Shown here: piece by piece, positions 34,324 through 43,018 of the stretch
Position numbering within the stretch: the first letter of the stretch is position 1
Layout of the letters: every line of letters starts with the position of its first letter
Assembly (NCBI RefSeq): GCF_910592395.1
Contig: NC_088325.1
Coordinates: 4,865,501 to 4,929,500 of the forward strand
Direction of reading: 5' to 3'
Source of the DNA: Lineus longissimus
Taxonomy: Eukaryota; Nemertea; Pilidiophora; Heteronemertea; Lineidae
DNA length: 64,000 nt
Program-made: the position numbers and the translations under genes
The notes under the pieces: model-generated
The model's input: the letters and a program-made list of their open reading frames with translations, nothing else
Told to the model about the DNA's origin: nothing
The model's database searches: none

Positions 34324-35691
34324 TTATTTTTCTGCTCCTTTCACCCCGCCGTGACTGTAATACACGTTTCGATCGGCATCAATTTCCACGAAAGAATCGT
34401 ATTCGTATAAAACTATGAGATTCACTGCTTCGGTGGTGGCCGTGGATAGCTTGATTTCCACTCCGACATCACCATTTTTTGCGAGTTGGAAAGCACTCGA
34501 TCCCGCGTCATCCGGCGCTAAATTGAAGACGTACAAGGCATATCCATCCACATAGTCGTCTAGTGATATGTCGTTGCTCTTGTTGGCCGGCCACAACTTG
34601 CTCCCCCGAAAGAGCGTCATGTATCCATTCACCACATTTTTCGCGGTAAAATCCACCTTTAGTTCCCCGTAAGGGATAGATGCCCCCGCGACAGTTAGTT
34701 TTATGCTTGTCACGTTGTAGTGTTTGAAGTTGAACGGGTTTCCATCCAGGGCCCCGTTCATGGCGTTGCTGGCAAGCAGTCCTATAGCGATGCGCCTCGG
34801 CGTTTCTCCTTTGCACAGGTTTGCCTCGGACAAGTCGCTTCCTCCTGCTGCTTTTTGGTAGTAGCGCATTTCAATCCTTGTCACGGGGTATTTTGCGTTT
34901 GCTGCGAGAAGCCGCTGCTCGTGCGCTACTCGGACGTAGCTGGCTATTTCTTTGACGCTTGTCATCAGTATTGCTTTTTCCAATTTTATCTTGTAATCGG
35001 TAGCTGTTGATGCGGACATCAGGCTGAATTTGGGGTTTCCTAATGTTAGTTTGACGGTTAGTGGTACTTTGCTGAGAAGCAGTTTCCCTTGTTCGAACAT
35101 CTCATTATGGATCCGACCCTGGAGTTCAAAAGATTGGCTGAACTTCGTCATCTTGAATCGGCTCACCGCCCCCTTGTTGGTGGCTGTGCTGTCACTTATT
35201 GTAGCACCGGTTGTCTCCATGTCGGTCACGTCTTTGAAGTATCCTCCTGCTCTCAATTGGTGGGTTTTTGCGTCTTTGCCATAACTGAGCAACGCCTCCA
35301 GGTAAGACCGATAAGCGTACATGCTGCTGGTGCTCCCAATCTGTGTCCCGGAAAGCGATATTTCGGCCTGTTTGAACATCGTCCCGACCAGATAGTTTAT
35401 CGGGTAGCATTGCGCCTTTGGGTCAACAGTGTCACCTGTTTTCTCGGTCAGAGCGGTGCCATCCAGTTTGACAATTTTGGCCCTGATGTAGATGGTCGTT
35501 TCCCGAAGATCGATGTAATTTTTTTCGTCGGTTTGCGTATTAAATTCAATGACATCGGTGTTCTCAATCGAAGTTGTTGGGTGCACCTCTACGAGTTTTC
35601 CGGACGTGATCGCTGTTTGTGTTGGTTCTGTTTCGAACAACTCCAATTCCGCCTTAGTGCACGCGCAGGAATCCGCGTCGATAAGCGACAT
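34324..35691 (-). CDS. Major capsid protein (hexon-type, double jelly roll)
   Basis: 455 residues, uninterrupted. The N-terminal part has the typical ...EFNTQTDEKNYIDLRET motif, followed by SLSGTQIGS and AYRSYLEALLSYG. Later come GNPFNFKHYNV and a C-terminal LIVLYEYDSFVEID block. These are shared with invertebrate Polinton/adintovirus capsid proteins, often annotated in animal genomes as F54H12.2-like. It forms the pseudo-hexameric trimers of the virion shell. It follows the pX-like gene by 18 nt and precedes the protease by 2 nt, so the late block is tightly packed. It is intact while protease, integrase and polymerase are not. Confidence 0.88.
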   Translation of the reverse strand: MSLIDADSCACTKAELELFETEPTQTAITSGKLVEVHPTTSIENTDVIEFNTQTDEKNYIDLRETTIYIRAKIVKLDGTALTEKTGDTVDPKAQCYPINYLVGTMFKQAEISLSGTQIGSTSSMYAYRSYLEALLSYGKDAKTHQLRAGGYFKDVTDMETTGATISDSTATNKGAVSRFKMTKFSQSFELQGRIHNEMFEQGKLLLSKVPLTVKLTLGNPKFSLMSASTATDYKIKLEKAILMTSVKEIASYVRVAHEQRLLAANAKYPVTRIEMRYYQKAAGGSDLSEANLCKGETPRRIAIGLLASNAMNGALDGNPFNFKHYNVTSIKLTVAGASIPYGELKVDFTAKNVVNGYMTLFRGSKLWPANKSNDISLDDYVDGYALYVFNLAPDDAGSSAFQLAKNGDVGVEIKLSTATTEAVNLIVLYEYDSFVEIDADRNVYYSHGGVKGAEK

Positions 35692-35709
35692 GTTTTCTTC
35701 TCGGGGTAA

Positions 35710-36234
35710 CTATCGGCGACGGGTGAAAAATCCCTTCTCAGAGTTTGATTTTTGTCCTTTTATTCTTTTTGCTTTTTTGGTCCTCGGCGGCTCTTCTAGT
35801 GGTCGCTTGTTTACGCGTCGATCTCTACCCGGTCGGGGCGTTGTTATCGCATCCACAAGGTCTTTTCTTACATCATGCCCGACTTCTCTTACTCCCTCAA
35901 GGGCTCTCTCTTTAAAGGCGGATTTTATATTCTTTCCGTCCATAGCGTCTCCAAGAACTGCCACGCCCTGCTTCAGGAGAACCTTTCCCGCCCTTGACGC
36001 CGCTCGTTTAGCCATGGGTAGGACGGTTCGCTTCAGTACGGGAATGATGCCTCTAAACATTTTGCTTAATGTGTCCCCAATCCCGTATCCCTCTTGGTAT
36101 GGAGTTCCTCGGAAAACTGGGAGGCCTCCTGCCTGTTCTCCTTTCCCGCAGTAATGGGCGATGTAGTCTGCGTCCACGGGCTCGTAGATGACGCGCCTTG
36201 CTAGGGCGCATGTCCTTCCACTCCTCTTTGACAT
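35710..36234 (-). CDS. pX-like minor virion/core protein
   Basis: The frame is open from 36342, but ATG 36234 (MSKRSGRTC) is the likelier start because a TATA-like stretch lies upstream of it. A glycine-rich stretch with YGIGDTLSKMFRGIIP is followed by a basic amphipathic region (VLKRTVLPMAKRAASRAGK) and a Lys/Arg-rich tail containing nuclear-localisation-like clusters (KRPLEEPPRTKKAKR). This layout is common for a small Polinton/adintovirus protein next to the capsid gene, compared with adenoviral pX/core proteins. It probably binds DNA or lines the capsid interior. The assignment rests on layout and composition. Confidence 0.55.
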   Translation of the reverse strand: MSKRSGRTCALARRVIYEPVDADYIAHYCGKGEQAGGLPVFRGTPYQEGYGIGDTLSKMFRGIIPVLKRTVLPMAKRAASRAGKVLLKQGVAVLGDAMDGKNIKSAFKERALEGVREVGHDVRKDLVDAITTPRPGRDRRVNKRPLEEPPRTKKAKRIKGQKSNSEKGFFTRRR

Positions 36235-36264
36235 GATATGATGTGGAATTAAGGGGCTTTTTGT

Positions 36265-36285
36265 ATACGGGTATATGATATATAG
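36265..36285 (-). promoter_or_regulatory. Possible TATA element for the late structural block
   Basis: On the minus strand the sequence CTATATATCATATA lies about 30-50 nt upstream of ATG 36234. It also falls in the gap between the pX-like gene and the preceding ORF. Confidence 0.3.
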
Positions 36286-36349
36286 TTTCCTACGCGATTG
36301 GTATTTTATGTCCTCGTGCTGACCCCTCCAACCACACGGCAACTACGTT

Positions 36350-37408
36350 CTATTGCGCCCATTTCTTCGCATCGAAGGGTAGCCAACTCAGATTTCGCTG
36401 GCGCTTCGACTTTCGGGTGGTCGGTTTCGATGTTAATTCGGATGGTGAGGCCGCATCCGTTTTGGAGGAATCCGGCGTCAAGAAAATGCTCTTCTCCACC
36501 ACCCCCCGGCTTCTGTCGGGAGATTCTGGGATGACACTGACGCTGCTGTTGTTGTTTTTTTGGGCTTGGGTGCTCGGGACTGCACTTTTCTGAAAGTCGG
36601 TTAATGCTTTCAAAATGCTTTTGTCAACCCCTGTCGCTCCCCGCAGGTTGAACACAGGTGTAGAAGCGGCTTTAGGAGAACTGATTTTACCCAGGGGGGT
36701 CTGGTCTCCTTTATTTTCCCTGAGCTGAAGGTAGTTTAACAAGACCTGTTTCTGATTCTCGAGTGCCCTGGGCTTTTTCGGGGGGGTTGTATCGGGAATT
36801 TGGGCTCCGCGAATATCTGCTGCCGGTGCTGGAATCACCGCGGGACTGCCGCTCGATTCTGCCCTGTCCTCTGAGTTTATCCAGCCTCGGGGCACGCCGA
36901 TCTCCGTTAGTTTTGCGGCCAGGCGATAGGCTCCGGGGGGTGCGTGGTAGTCGAGGTCTTCGGGAGCCAAAAGGAAATGAAGGCTTCGCAAAATATTTGA
37001 TTTCGGTAATACAGTTCCGTCGATTATCACTTCGTAAGTGCTATCCTTCCAGTCAATTTCACCCGGGAAATGTTGCACGTAATCGCGTAATATTCTGTTA
37101 ATGAAGGGATGTCGGATGCCGATGATCTGAAATTTGCTCAACAAGTCTTCGAGTCGCCACGCTTGTCCGGTGTTAGTTTGTGCTTTTTCCTTGATTTGTC
37201 CAGTTTGTTTTTGTTCCCAGCGTTTCCTCGCGAGCAAATTTAGTTTCACATCATCCGGTAGGTCTTTTTGATTGAGGCCCTCCTTTTTTTCATCTTCTTC
37301 GTTTTCTTGAGGTGGTGGCGGCGGTACTGTAATTGTCTGTCGACATTTAGCCCGGTAGGTACTCAGAGGGACTATGACGCTCTCCCCGAAATCTGGATTC
37401 ATTGACAT
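36350..37408 (-). CDS. Polinton protein of unknown function, probably structural
   Basis: 352 residues, intact. A proline run (VPPPPPQE) occurs near residue 30, then a Lys/Glu-rich segment. A folded-looking centre (residues ~85-185) contains YEVIIDGTVLPKSNILRSL and LTEIGVPRGWIN. The C-terminal half is disordered and Ser/Pro-rich, ending in a basic patch and SWLPFDAKKW. The central pattern resembles an ORF present in many adintovirus-like elements whose role is unknown to me. Its position among capsid genes suggests a virion protein. The PPPP motif could recruit cellular WW or SH3 proteins, but that is speculation. Confidence 0.6.
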   Translation of the reverse strand: MSMNPDFGESVIVPLSTYRAKCRQTITVPPPPPQENEEDEKKEGLNQKDLPDDVKLNLLARKRWEQKQTGQIKEKAQTNTGQAWRLEDLLSKFQIIGIRHPFINRILRDYVQHFPGEIDWKDSTYEVIIDGTVLPKSNILRSLHFLLAPEDLDYHAPPGAYRLAAKLTEIGVPRGWINSEDRAESSGSPAVIPAPAADIRGAQIPDTTPPKKPRALENQKQVLLNYLQLRENKGDQTPLGKISSPKAASTPVFNLRGATGVDKSILKALTDFQKSAVPSTQAQKNNNSSVSVIPESPDRSRGVVEKSIFLTPDSSKTDAASPSELTSKPTTRKSKRQRNLSWLPFDAKKWAQ

Positions 37409-37427
37409 CTGGATTAAGCCGCTGTTT

Positions 37428-37979
37428 TTAGCCTCTCTTCCCGGTTATTCCGGATATAAGACTCCCTATTGCCGAGACGGCCAGTGGTATGAGAGAGCCA
37501 AGAAATCCACCCGATTGCGCCAACAGAGCTTTTTTAGTTCGTAGGCTAGTTCGGGGAGTCTTAAGCCGACATACCAATGGGCTGTGCTTTCGTAGTTTTT
37601 GTGCTTTATTCTCCGGAACTGGCACAGTGCGATGGTGGACGTTCTCTATACACTCTAAAATCGCGTCAATTTGACCTTTGCTGGCTAAATCGAGAAGTTT
37701 TGCGCGTGTTGATCGACTGGAGGCCCTCCCGAGCAAGGATAGAAAGTCTAAGTGTTGTTTTGCTTTTGATTTATCCGCTTTGGAGCAAGGAGATCCAAAT
37801 GAGTGGTGTTTTCTGCTCCGGCGTACCTCCTTGAAGCCTGTTTTCCCAGAAACTCTACGGGGCATCTCCGAGCTTCGTTTGTGTTGATCTGTGTTGCGAG
37901 TATTTTCTTCTGAGTAATCCTGTCTCTCTCGCTCTGTCCTGCAGTCGGAAACGTGTTTAAGTTTCTTCCTTCTGTTCAT
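37428..37979 (-). CDS. Small basic Polinton structural protein with hydrophobic C-terminus
   Basis: 183 codons from 37979; an internal ATG at 37864 (MPRRVSGK) is an alternative start, since the first ~38 residues are merely charged. A helical region at residues ~75-120 (containing LLDLASKGQIDAILECIENV) is followed by a basic segment and a terminal hydrophobic, Gly/Ser-rich tail beginning QSGGFLGSLIPLAVS. This architecture recurs in Polinton/adintovirus elements and may be a membrane-active or cement-like minor capsid protein. It ends 19 nt before the next ORF, consistent with a late cluster. Confidence 0.6.
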   Translation of the reverse strand: MNRRKKLKHVSDCRTERERQDYSEENTRNTDQHKRSSEMPRRVSGKTGFKEVRRSRKHHSFGSPCSKADKSKAKQHLDFLSLLGRASSRSTRAKLLDLASKGQIDAILECIENVHHRTVPVPENKAQKLRKHSPLVCRLKTPRTSLRTKKALLAQSGGFLGSLIPLAVSAIGSLISGITGKRG

Positions 37980-38800
37980 TCACACGAAGATTTTTACTCA
38001 TCTGTTCTATTTTCAGTACATCTGGTTTGGAATCAAAAACTAGATGTTTCCATTTCACTTAATTTACGGCAATACTAACAAAAATGGTGGTATGGGTTTT
38101 TTAATTTTTATTTCACATCGCCTAAGAACAACTGGTACTACACAGAAGAGAAAGTTCTTACAATTATTAGTCGAAGACTTCTTTACCGGCATTGGGGTGC
38201 CATGCGTTTTAAGCCCTATCCCCCCCCCCAGCTCTCTTCGGCTAGTTTCGTTTTATTTTCAGTAGTACCAATCCTACTACTACAGTATCGGAGCGAGTGT
38301 AAGATTTTCAATTTCACAAGACGCCCGGCGTATGGTCCTCTTTCGAGGACGTATAGAATGATGTCGAAAGATTAAAGTTATCAGGCTCCCCATTGCCGGG
38401 GAACGATTATACATGATTTTTTTTGTGTGCACGGTATGTAATATGTATAGGCCTATACATAATAATCTACTTTCACAACGACGACAACCATTTGATCAAA
38501 ATCTCCACGAAACATAATGATTGATTTAAAACTCCATCGAACATTAAGATATAAGTAGGTATCTAATTTGTACGTTTACAACAGGCGTTATATATTATTG
38601 GACACAATATCGAGAGTTTGAAGAACTTAGTCGCTCAACACGATCAGACTATGACACTAACGACGACAACCATTATTTGATCAAAAACTCCAAGAAACAT
38701 TAAGATTGATTTTAAACTCCATCAAACATTAAGATATAAGTAGGTATCTAATTTGTACGTTTACAACAGGCGTTATATTGGACACAATATCGAGATGCCT
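37980..38800. repeat. Non-coding spacer within lineage A with a ~135-bp direct repeat
   Basis: Between the small basic protein gene and the ATPase stop lie 821 bp without a credible ORF. Two copies of a segment beginning cgacgacaacca and ending gacacaatatcgaga lie at about 38478-38615 and 38659-38795, roughly 180 bp apart and nearly identical. The second copy reaches to five bases from the ATPase stop codon. Related elements usually carry a penton gene in the late block; none is visible here. Confidence 0.75.
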
Positions 38801-39523
38801 TTATTTTTTCCCTCCTCCACCGCCCTTTTTTGCGTGCGGAACAAAAGCGTTCTGAAAGTCTTCTCCAAAAATGTCTGTGCGAAAACGAGCTTCTTCCGGG
38901 GTGTTCTGGTGCCCGTCTATAAACAAGTAACTGTTTGGCTTCTGCGTGGCACTTTCGTAAATTCTAACGAATGTCTCCGGCCTGCTCGGAAGAATGCGTC
39001 TCGCCAAATGCTGTCCAACCGACCGGTCTAACGGGCTTTTAAAGAGAACTAGATAGTGGCAACATCTAAGCATCGTTACTCTTGTTTTCCCATGGTGAAA
39101 TAGGTTTTGCATGAGCACAATCCAACTCACGCCTCCGTGTTGACATTTCTTTGTCACCAGACGACTGATTTCCTCGCTGTTGCTGACCCCCTGCATAAGG
39201 TCATCGAAAATTAGCAACCCGTGCTGGCGCTCGCCGGTGTGGGGATCTCGGACGTGGATGTATTCGTCTAGATTTTCTGGGAGGCCCTCCACTGTTCGTA
39301 TTGTATTCTCCCTTTCCAGCTCGGTCACTGTTTTCGACGGCTCCCCGTAGAACCAATATATATAATCGAAAGGCCCATTGACGACTCGTCTAGCATTTTT
39401 TAGGAGTTGCCGTACAAAGAAAGTCTTTCCCGCAAGTGGAGGGCCAACACAAATCATACCAAAGTCACGCTTGATGCGAGCGTCAAACACGCCTCCGGCG
39501 ACAATGTTGTCTGGGTTCGTCAT
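38801..39523 (-). CDS. A32/FtsK-HerA-type genome-packaging ATPase
   Basis: 240 residues, intact. Walker A is GPPLAGKT near residue 30 and Walker B is LLIFDDL near residue 106. A Gln-containing sensor region (IVLMQNLF) follows at about residue 138. The tail is Gly/Lys-rich. Such ATPases pump genome DNA into the capsid. The order integrase, ATPase, structural genes is usual in this group. Spacing to the integrase stop is 47 nt. Confidence 0.88.
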   Translation of the reverse strand: MTNPDNIVAGGVFDARIKRDFGMICVGPPLAGKTFFVRQLLKNARRVVNGPFDYIYWFYGEPSKTVTELERENTIRTVEGLPENLDEYIHVRDPHTGERQHGLLIFDDLMQGVSNSEEISRLVTKKCQHGGVSWIVLMQNLFHHGKTRVTMLRCCHYLVLFKSPLDRSVGQHLARRILPSRPETFVRIYESATQKPNSYLFIDGHQNTPEEARFRTDIFGEDFQNAFVPHAKKGGGGGKK

Positions 39524-39570
39524 TTTCTATCGAGCTAATCGTTCAGTTTTTGTGCTCCCCACATGTTCGT

Positions 39571-40611
39571 TTATGCCTTTTCGAGTTGTTCTGTTGTCAC
39601 CCATTCGTCGAAACGAGCCGGCCAACCGACGTAATGGACAAAATATTCGGTTTTATTTTTTCGCCGGCGTTTTTTCAAAACATCAACGCGGAAGGCGGTC
39701 TCATCTTCCGGGCGCTGTATTCGTTGCATCTCCTCTTCATAAAAACTTCCCTCTATGAGCTCCCCGTGCTCGTCTCGTAGTTTATACGTTGGTGGTTTGG
39801 TATTTCGACGATGAGCCACCACAAACCACTCTGTTGTGTATTGGGGTTTGTAGCCCTTGCCAAAGACCTGGGCAACTTGGCTGACTCTGACGGTGTCTCC
39901 CAACTCAAACGCAAATTTAGTCTTATTCGGAAATTCTTTCCCGTATAGGTGGAGCCATAAGGCTTTTTCCTTGTCGACGGTAACTTCGTTCGGGGCCAAT
40001 TTCGTTATTCTGTGTACAGCGTTGTTGTAACTCTCGACTAGAGCGGGCAGGGCGTCTACGTAACGATGGGTATTGTTTTTCGTAATGAATTTATAAACTT
40101 TAGATTTCAGGGTCCGGTTCCATCTTTCCGCTAGCGCCGCCTTTGTTTCGCTGTGCACAGAAAACAGTTTAATTCCAAGGTCTTTTAGTAACTTTGAAAC
40201 GTTGGCATTAAAAAATTCCCGCCCCTGGTCTCCGTGGAGGTACTTCGGATAAACATTTTCCCGGAGGAAGAGGTCTTTTAGAGCCCGGGCCACTTCTGCT
40301 CCTGTTTTTGACTTGAGGGGCAGAGCCCAGGCTCGGCGGCTGAACACATCAATAACTGTTAACAAGTATTTTATTCCGTCATTGAATTTTTGCAAGCTTT
40401 GCACGTCCACTAAATCAATTTGCCACTGATGATTGCTTCCGGGAACGATGGTTTTGCGACGAGGGATGTTTCTTCTAGCCTGCCGGTGGAGCGTGTAGGT
40501 GTCCCCCCCGCTTAGCCAGTGAACGACCTCGGCTCGCTTAACGGTGGGGTCGCGTCGCCTGCTGGCCCCTAGCAGACGCTCGACGGAGCCGAAGCTTGCT
40601 GGATGCGTATT
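39571..40611 (-). pseudogene. Retroviral-type integrase with chromodomain, stop near the N-terminus
   Basis: Open from just after a TAA at 40612-40614 to 39571. The catalytic core carries D (WQIDLVDV), D (YLHGDQGREF) and E (LAERWNRTLK). The C-terminus is a chromodomain (EYFVHYVGWPARFDEW). Immediately after the TAA the sequence reads HPASFGSVERLL, which in related integrases follows further N-terminal residues. The same frame is also open on the other side of the TAA, where KIRRDLFSKIYY is seen. So a single nonsense codon seems to split the protein, and no ATG precedes the core domain until codon ~68. Integrase inserts the linear genome; the chromodomain probably targets chromatin marks. Confidence 0.85.
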
Positions 40612-40663
40612 TTAATAGTAGATTTTGGAAAATAGGTCTCTCCTAATTTTGTCTTGGTTTTTT

Positions 40664-41815
40664 CTAAGCTTTAACGCCGCGCTCGAGCTGTTCACCGTTG
40701 TCCTCGTCGCTACCGGATTCGTCGGCCCCGCTTGTGCTGCCTTCTTCCTCTTCGCTACTACTCTCCTCTTCCTCGCTGTCTTCGTCTCCCGAACTATTGT
40801 TGCTTCTATTTTCTTCGCTCGCGTCATCGCTCAGATCGGTTCGCGCCGCGACAGTGGTCGGGTAGGGGGAGGGTGCTTGGGTAGGGAAAGGAGTCAGAGG
40901 CGGGCCATTTTCGGACTCCAATTCTCCTACGACGGGTTGTCTAATGACGGCCGGAGGATCCGGTGCACGCGAGACTTTCGGGGGGAGGGTTGCCGGTGTT
41001 GGTCTTTCTACGGAGAGTGTGTTCTCGATCTGTGGTGATGGTCCCGCTATAATGGTCGTCTTATCGCTGCTCGATCGGCCGGGGTTCATGTGTTCTTGTG
41101 TGTTTACTTGTAGTACTTCTACTAAACCATCTCTCCGTTGGGTTACATCTAGTTGAATACGAACTGTGAGGGGAGCTTGTTGAACCAGCTGAGACGTCAG
41201 AGGAGCCCTTCTCGCGCTTTTAGGTCCGGGAGGACAATAACAACAGTCGCCTGATTCGAGGGGGACGCTTCGTTTCTTGACAGATTTCCCCTTCGGGTCA
41301 CGAGTTTTCGTCGGTAAACCTCCCGCCGTCGCCGCCTTCGCATGGACTGGTCGTGCTTTCGTTTGTGGCTCAATCTCGGGCAGTATTTCGTGGCAGAAGA
41401 ATCCCTGCTCGTCGGATCCTGTGGTGGACTTCTCCGATATGGTGGGTTTTTTTTTAATAGCACTCTTCGGCGATTCTAAAGATTCACTCGCCCTCCCCGT
41501 GCACTGTTGCTGCTTCTTTTTTGCTCGAGCCTCTCTTTCCGCTTCTAGTTTATGGAAACAGGAATCACAACGTTGATCATCGAAATTGTAGAATTTAGGA
41601 CTGTTGTACGGTTTATGGCACCGCCTGCACTCGCGGAAGCAAGCCTTAGAACAACGTTCGCAATACGATTTACCCGAAACGAGCCTTAATAGACGATTAC
41701 ACCAGATGCACTTTTTTTTGAACTGTTCGAAGTCAGTTCCCGAATCGTAGGCGGTAGTGGAAACCAGAGTTTTTCTTTTCCCGGTCCCCTCTTGGATTTT
41801 TGCCGTTTTCCCCAT
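40664..41815 (-). CDS. Zn-ribbon protein with acidic disordered C-terminus
   Basis: 383 residues, intact. Residues ~35-90 contain four CxxC-type knuckles (CIWC, CERC, CRRC, CDSC) and aromatic spacers, so a compact double zinc ribbon is likely. The middle is Pro/Ser/Thr-rich. The C-terminal ~60 residues are almost entirely Ser, Glu and Asp. Its 3' end overlaps the upstream extension of the integrase frame. By place among early genes it may be a regulatory or DNA-binding protein. I do not recognise a specific family. Confidence 0.6.
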   Translation of the reverse strand: MGKTAKIQEGTGKRKTLVSTTAYDSGTDFEQFKKKCIWCNRLLRLVSGKSYCERCSKACFRECRRCHKPYNSPKFYNFDDQRCDSCFHKLEAEREARAKKKQQQCTGRASESLESPKSAIKKKPTISEKSTTGSDEQGFFCHEILPEIEPQTKARPVHAKAATAGGLPTKTRDPKGKSVKKRSVPLESGDCCYCPPGPKSARRAPLTSQLVQQAPLTVRIQLDVTQRRDGLVEVLQVNTQEHMNPGRSSSDKTTIIAGPSPQIENTLSVERPTPATLPPKVSRAPDPPAVIRQPVVGELESENGPPLTPFPTQAPSPYPTTVAARTDLSDDASEENRSNNSSGDEDSEEEESSSEEEEGSTSGADESGSDEDNGEQLERGVKA

Positions 41816-41885
41816 ATCAGCTAGAACTTAGACGCCGAGTTGGCCAAGGAGAAGCTACTATTTTCGCGTTCTTATCGTCAACTTA

Positions 41886-41902
41886 TCCGATACATATAAA
41901 AT
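41886..41902 (-). promoter_or_regulatory. Possible TATA-like element upstream of the Zn-ribbon gene
   Basis: The minus strand reads CATTTTATATG about 75-85 nt upstream of ATG 41815, in the otherwise G+C-rich gap between this gene and the kinase stop. Confidence 0.25.
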
Positions 41903-42015
41903 GCCGGCGTCTTCACAGTCACACAGTTATTTCTTCTCCTCCGCAGCCCTTACTAACGAATCTAGGAAGCTGAGAAGTTGTGAGGGCTCTCCTACCCCCG
42001 CTTTAACGACTGTGT

Positions 42016-42681
42016 TTAGTCCCCGCAAAAATACAGCCTGCCTTCCGACTCGGTCCACCAGTCTAGATGTTTAGCGTATTGTTCTTCCAGCGAGTCCAGA
42101 TAACGCCTGTCTATGCTAGATTCGTAAGAGCGACCCCTAATTTTTATTCTTTCCAAGCAAACTTCTACTCCGGTGTTCAGATAGTAAATGCTGCTATATT
42201 CTTCGGGGATCCCGACTTCAATCAGGGTGCGTCGTGCCGAGTATAAGGTATCCGCTCGCAGGTAGTCTTCCGCGAAAATCCCAATATTTCCCTGCTGAGC
42301 TGTGTTTTGCAGGAAAGGAAGGGGTCCGAGCAGGCTTCGATCGGTTACTATGATGTGGTATTTCGCTGTCAGAGCAGGCGTTTCGGCGAGACGGACGAGA
42401 TCGGCCTGAACTTCCCGCTTGAATACGGAGTTGATGCAACGAATTATGTGTAATTGAGCTAAAGTTACATTTTCCTTTGGATCGAGGTATGCCAGGGCTA
42501 GAGGGTTATGCTTACCAAATTTCGTGAATTCGTCGAGTCCTTCTCGCACTATTGAGAGGGTGAACGAGGAGTTCAAACGCCGAGCGTGGGCTTGGACGAG
42601 CCCTTCCAACAAAGTTGTTTTTCCTGCCCCGATTTGTCCCTCAACGGCCACCACAAGTATTTTTTTCTTTGGGGTCATCAT
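42016..42681 (-). CDS. Deoxynucleoside kinase (dCK/dGK/TK2-type)
   Basis: 221 residues, intact. The P-loop GQIGAGKTT is at residues 15-23 after a beta strand (ILVVAVE). A DRSLLGP motif follows near residue 117, where this family has an ERS- or DRS-type catalytic/arginine site. The LID region (RIKIRGRSYESSIDRRYLDSL) lies at about residues 175-200, followed by LEEQYAKHLDWW. Length matches animal and viral deoxynucleoside kinases. It phosphorylates deoxynucleosides for salvage, raising dNTP supply. It lies inside the element, on the same strand, between the PC4-like gene and the Zn-ribbon gene, so it is element-borne cargo rather than a host gene. It probably derives from a host or other viral kinase. 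Confidence 0.85.
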   Translation of the reverse strand: MMTPKKKILVVAVEGQIGAGKTTLLEGLVQAHARRLNSSFTLSIVREGLDEFTKFGKHNPLALAYLDPKENVTLAQLHIIRCINSVFKREVQADLVRLAETPALTAKYHIIVTDRSLLGPLPFLQNTAQQGNIGIFAEDYLRADTLYSARRTLIEVGIPEEYSSIYYLNTGVEVCLERIKIRGRSYESSIDRRYLDSLEEQYAKHLDWWTESEGRLYFCGD

Positions 42682-43018
42682 CTCATTCTAAAGAAGGGCA
42701 ACTGCAACAAAACCAACGGCAGTACACGTGCCGGAGACGGGTCCTCGCTGATGGTCCGCAATCCGGTTCATCTGGCGAGGAAAGTTCGTTTTTTTCCATA
42801 TCCGGGGAGTCCTCCGGTATGTTTTTGTTCCGCTCTTCTCCGGGCATCAAAGCAACAGTTTGTATAATTGTATACCGAAGAAAGACATGACTTAAATTAC
42901 TCGCAGTTCACACTCGTTGTAGTCTGTCACATCTCAGTTTTTGTCTCGGTCCGATTAATCAAGATTGATAGGATATTGGCTAGGGAGGGAGGAGGGAGGA
43001 ACGATCTCTGGCAGTTAG
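42682..43018. other. Spacer upstream of the kinase gene
   Basis: 337 bp with no supported gene. It presumably holds the promoter of the kinase gene; no clear element was identified. Confidence 0.4.

Noticed and set aside
35089-36154. Plus-strand ORFs of ~200 codons opposite the lineage-A capsid and pX-like genes
   Set aside because: Antisense shadows of recognised genes in GC-rich sequence; no family resemblance.
40625-41038. Hydrophobic plus-strand ORF opposite the Zn-ribbon gene
   Set aside because: Its Leu/Phe/Val-rich start is the antisense of the Ser/Glu/Asp-rich tail of the Zn-ribbon protein.
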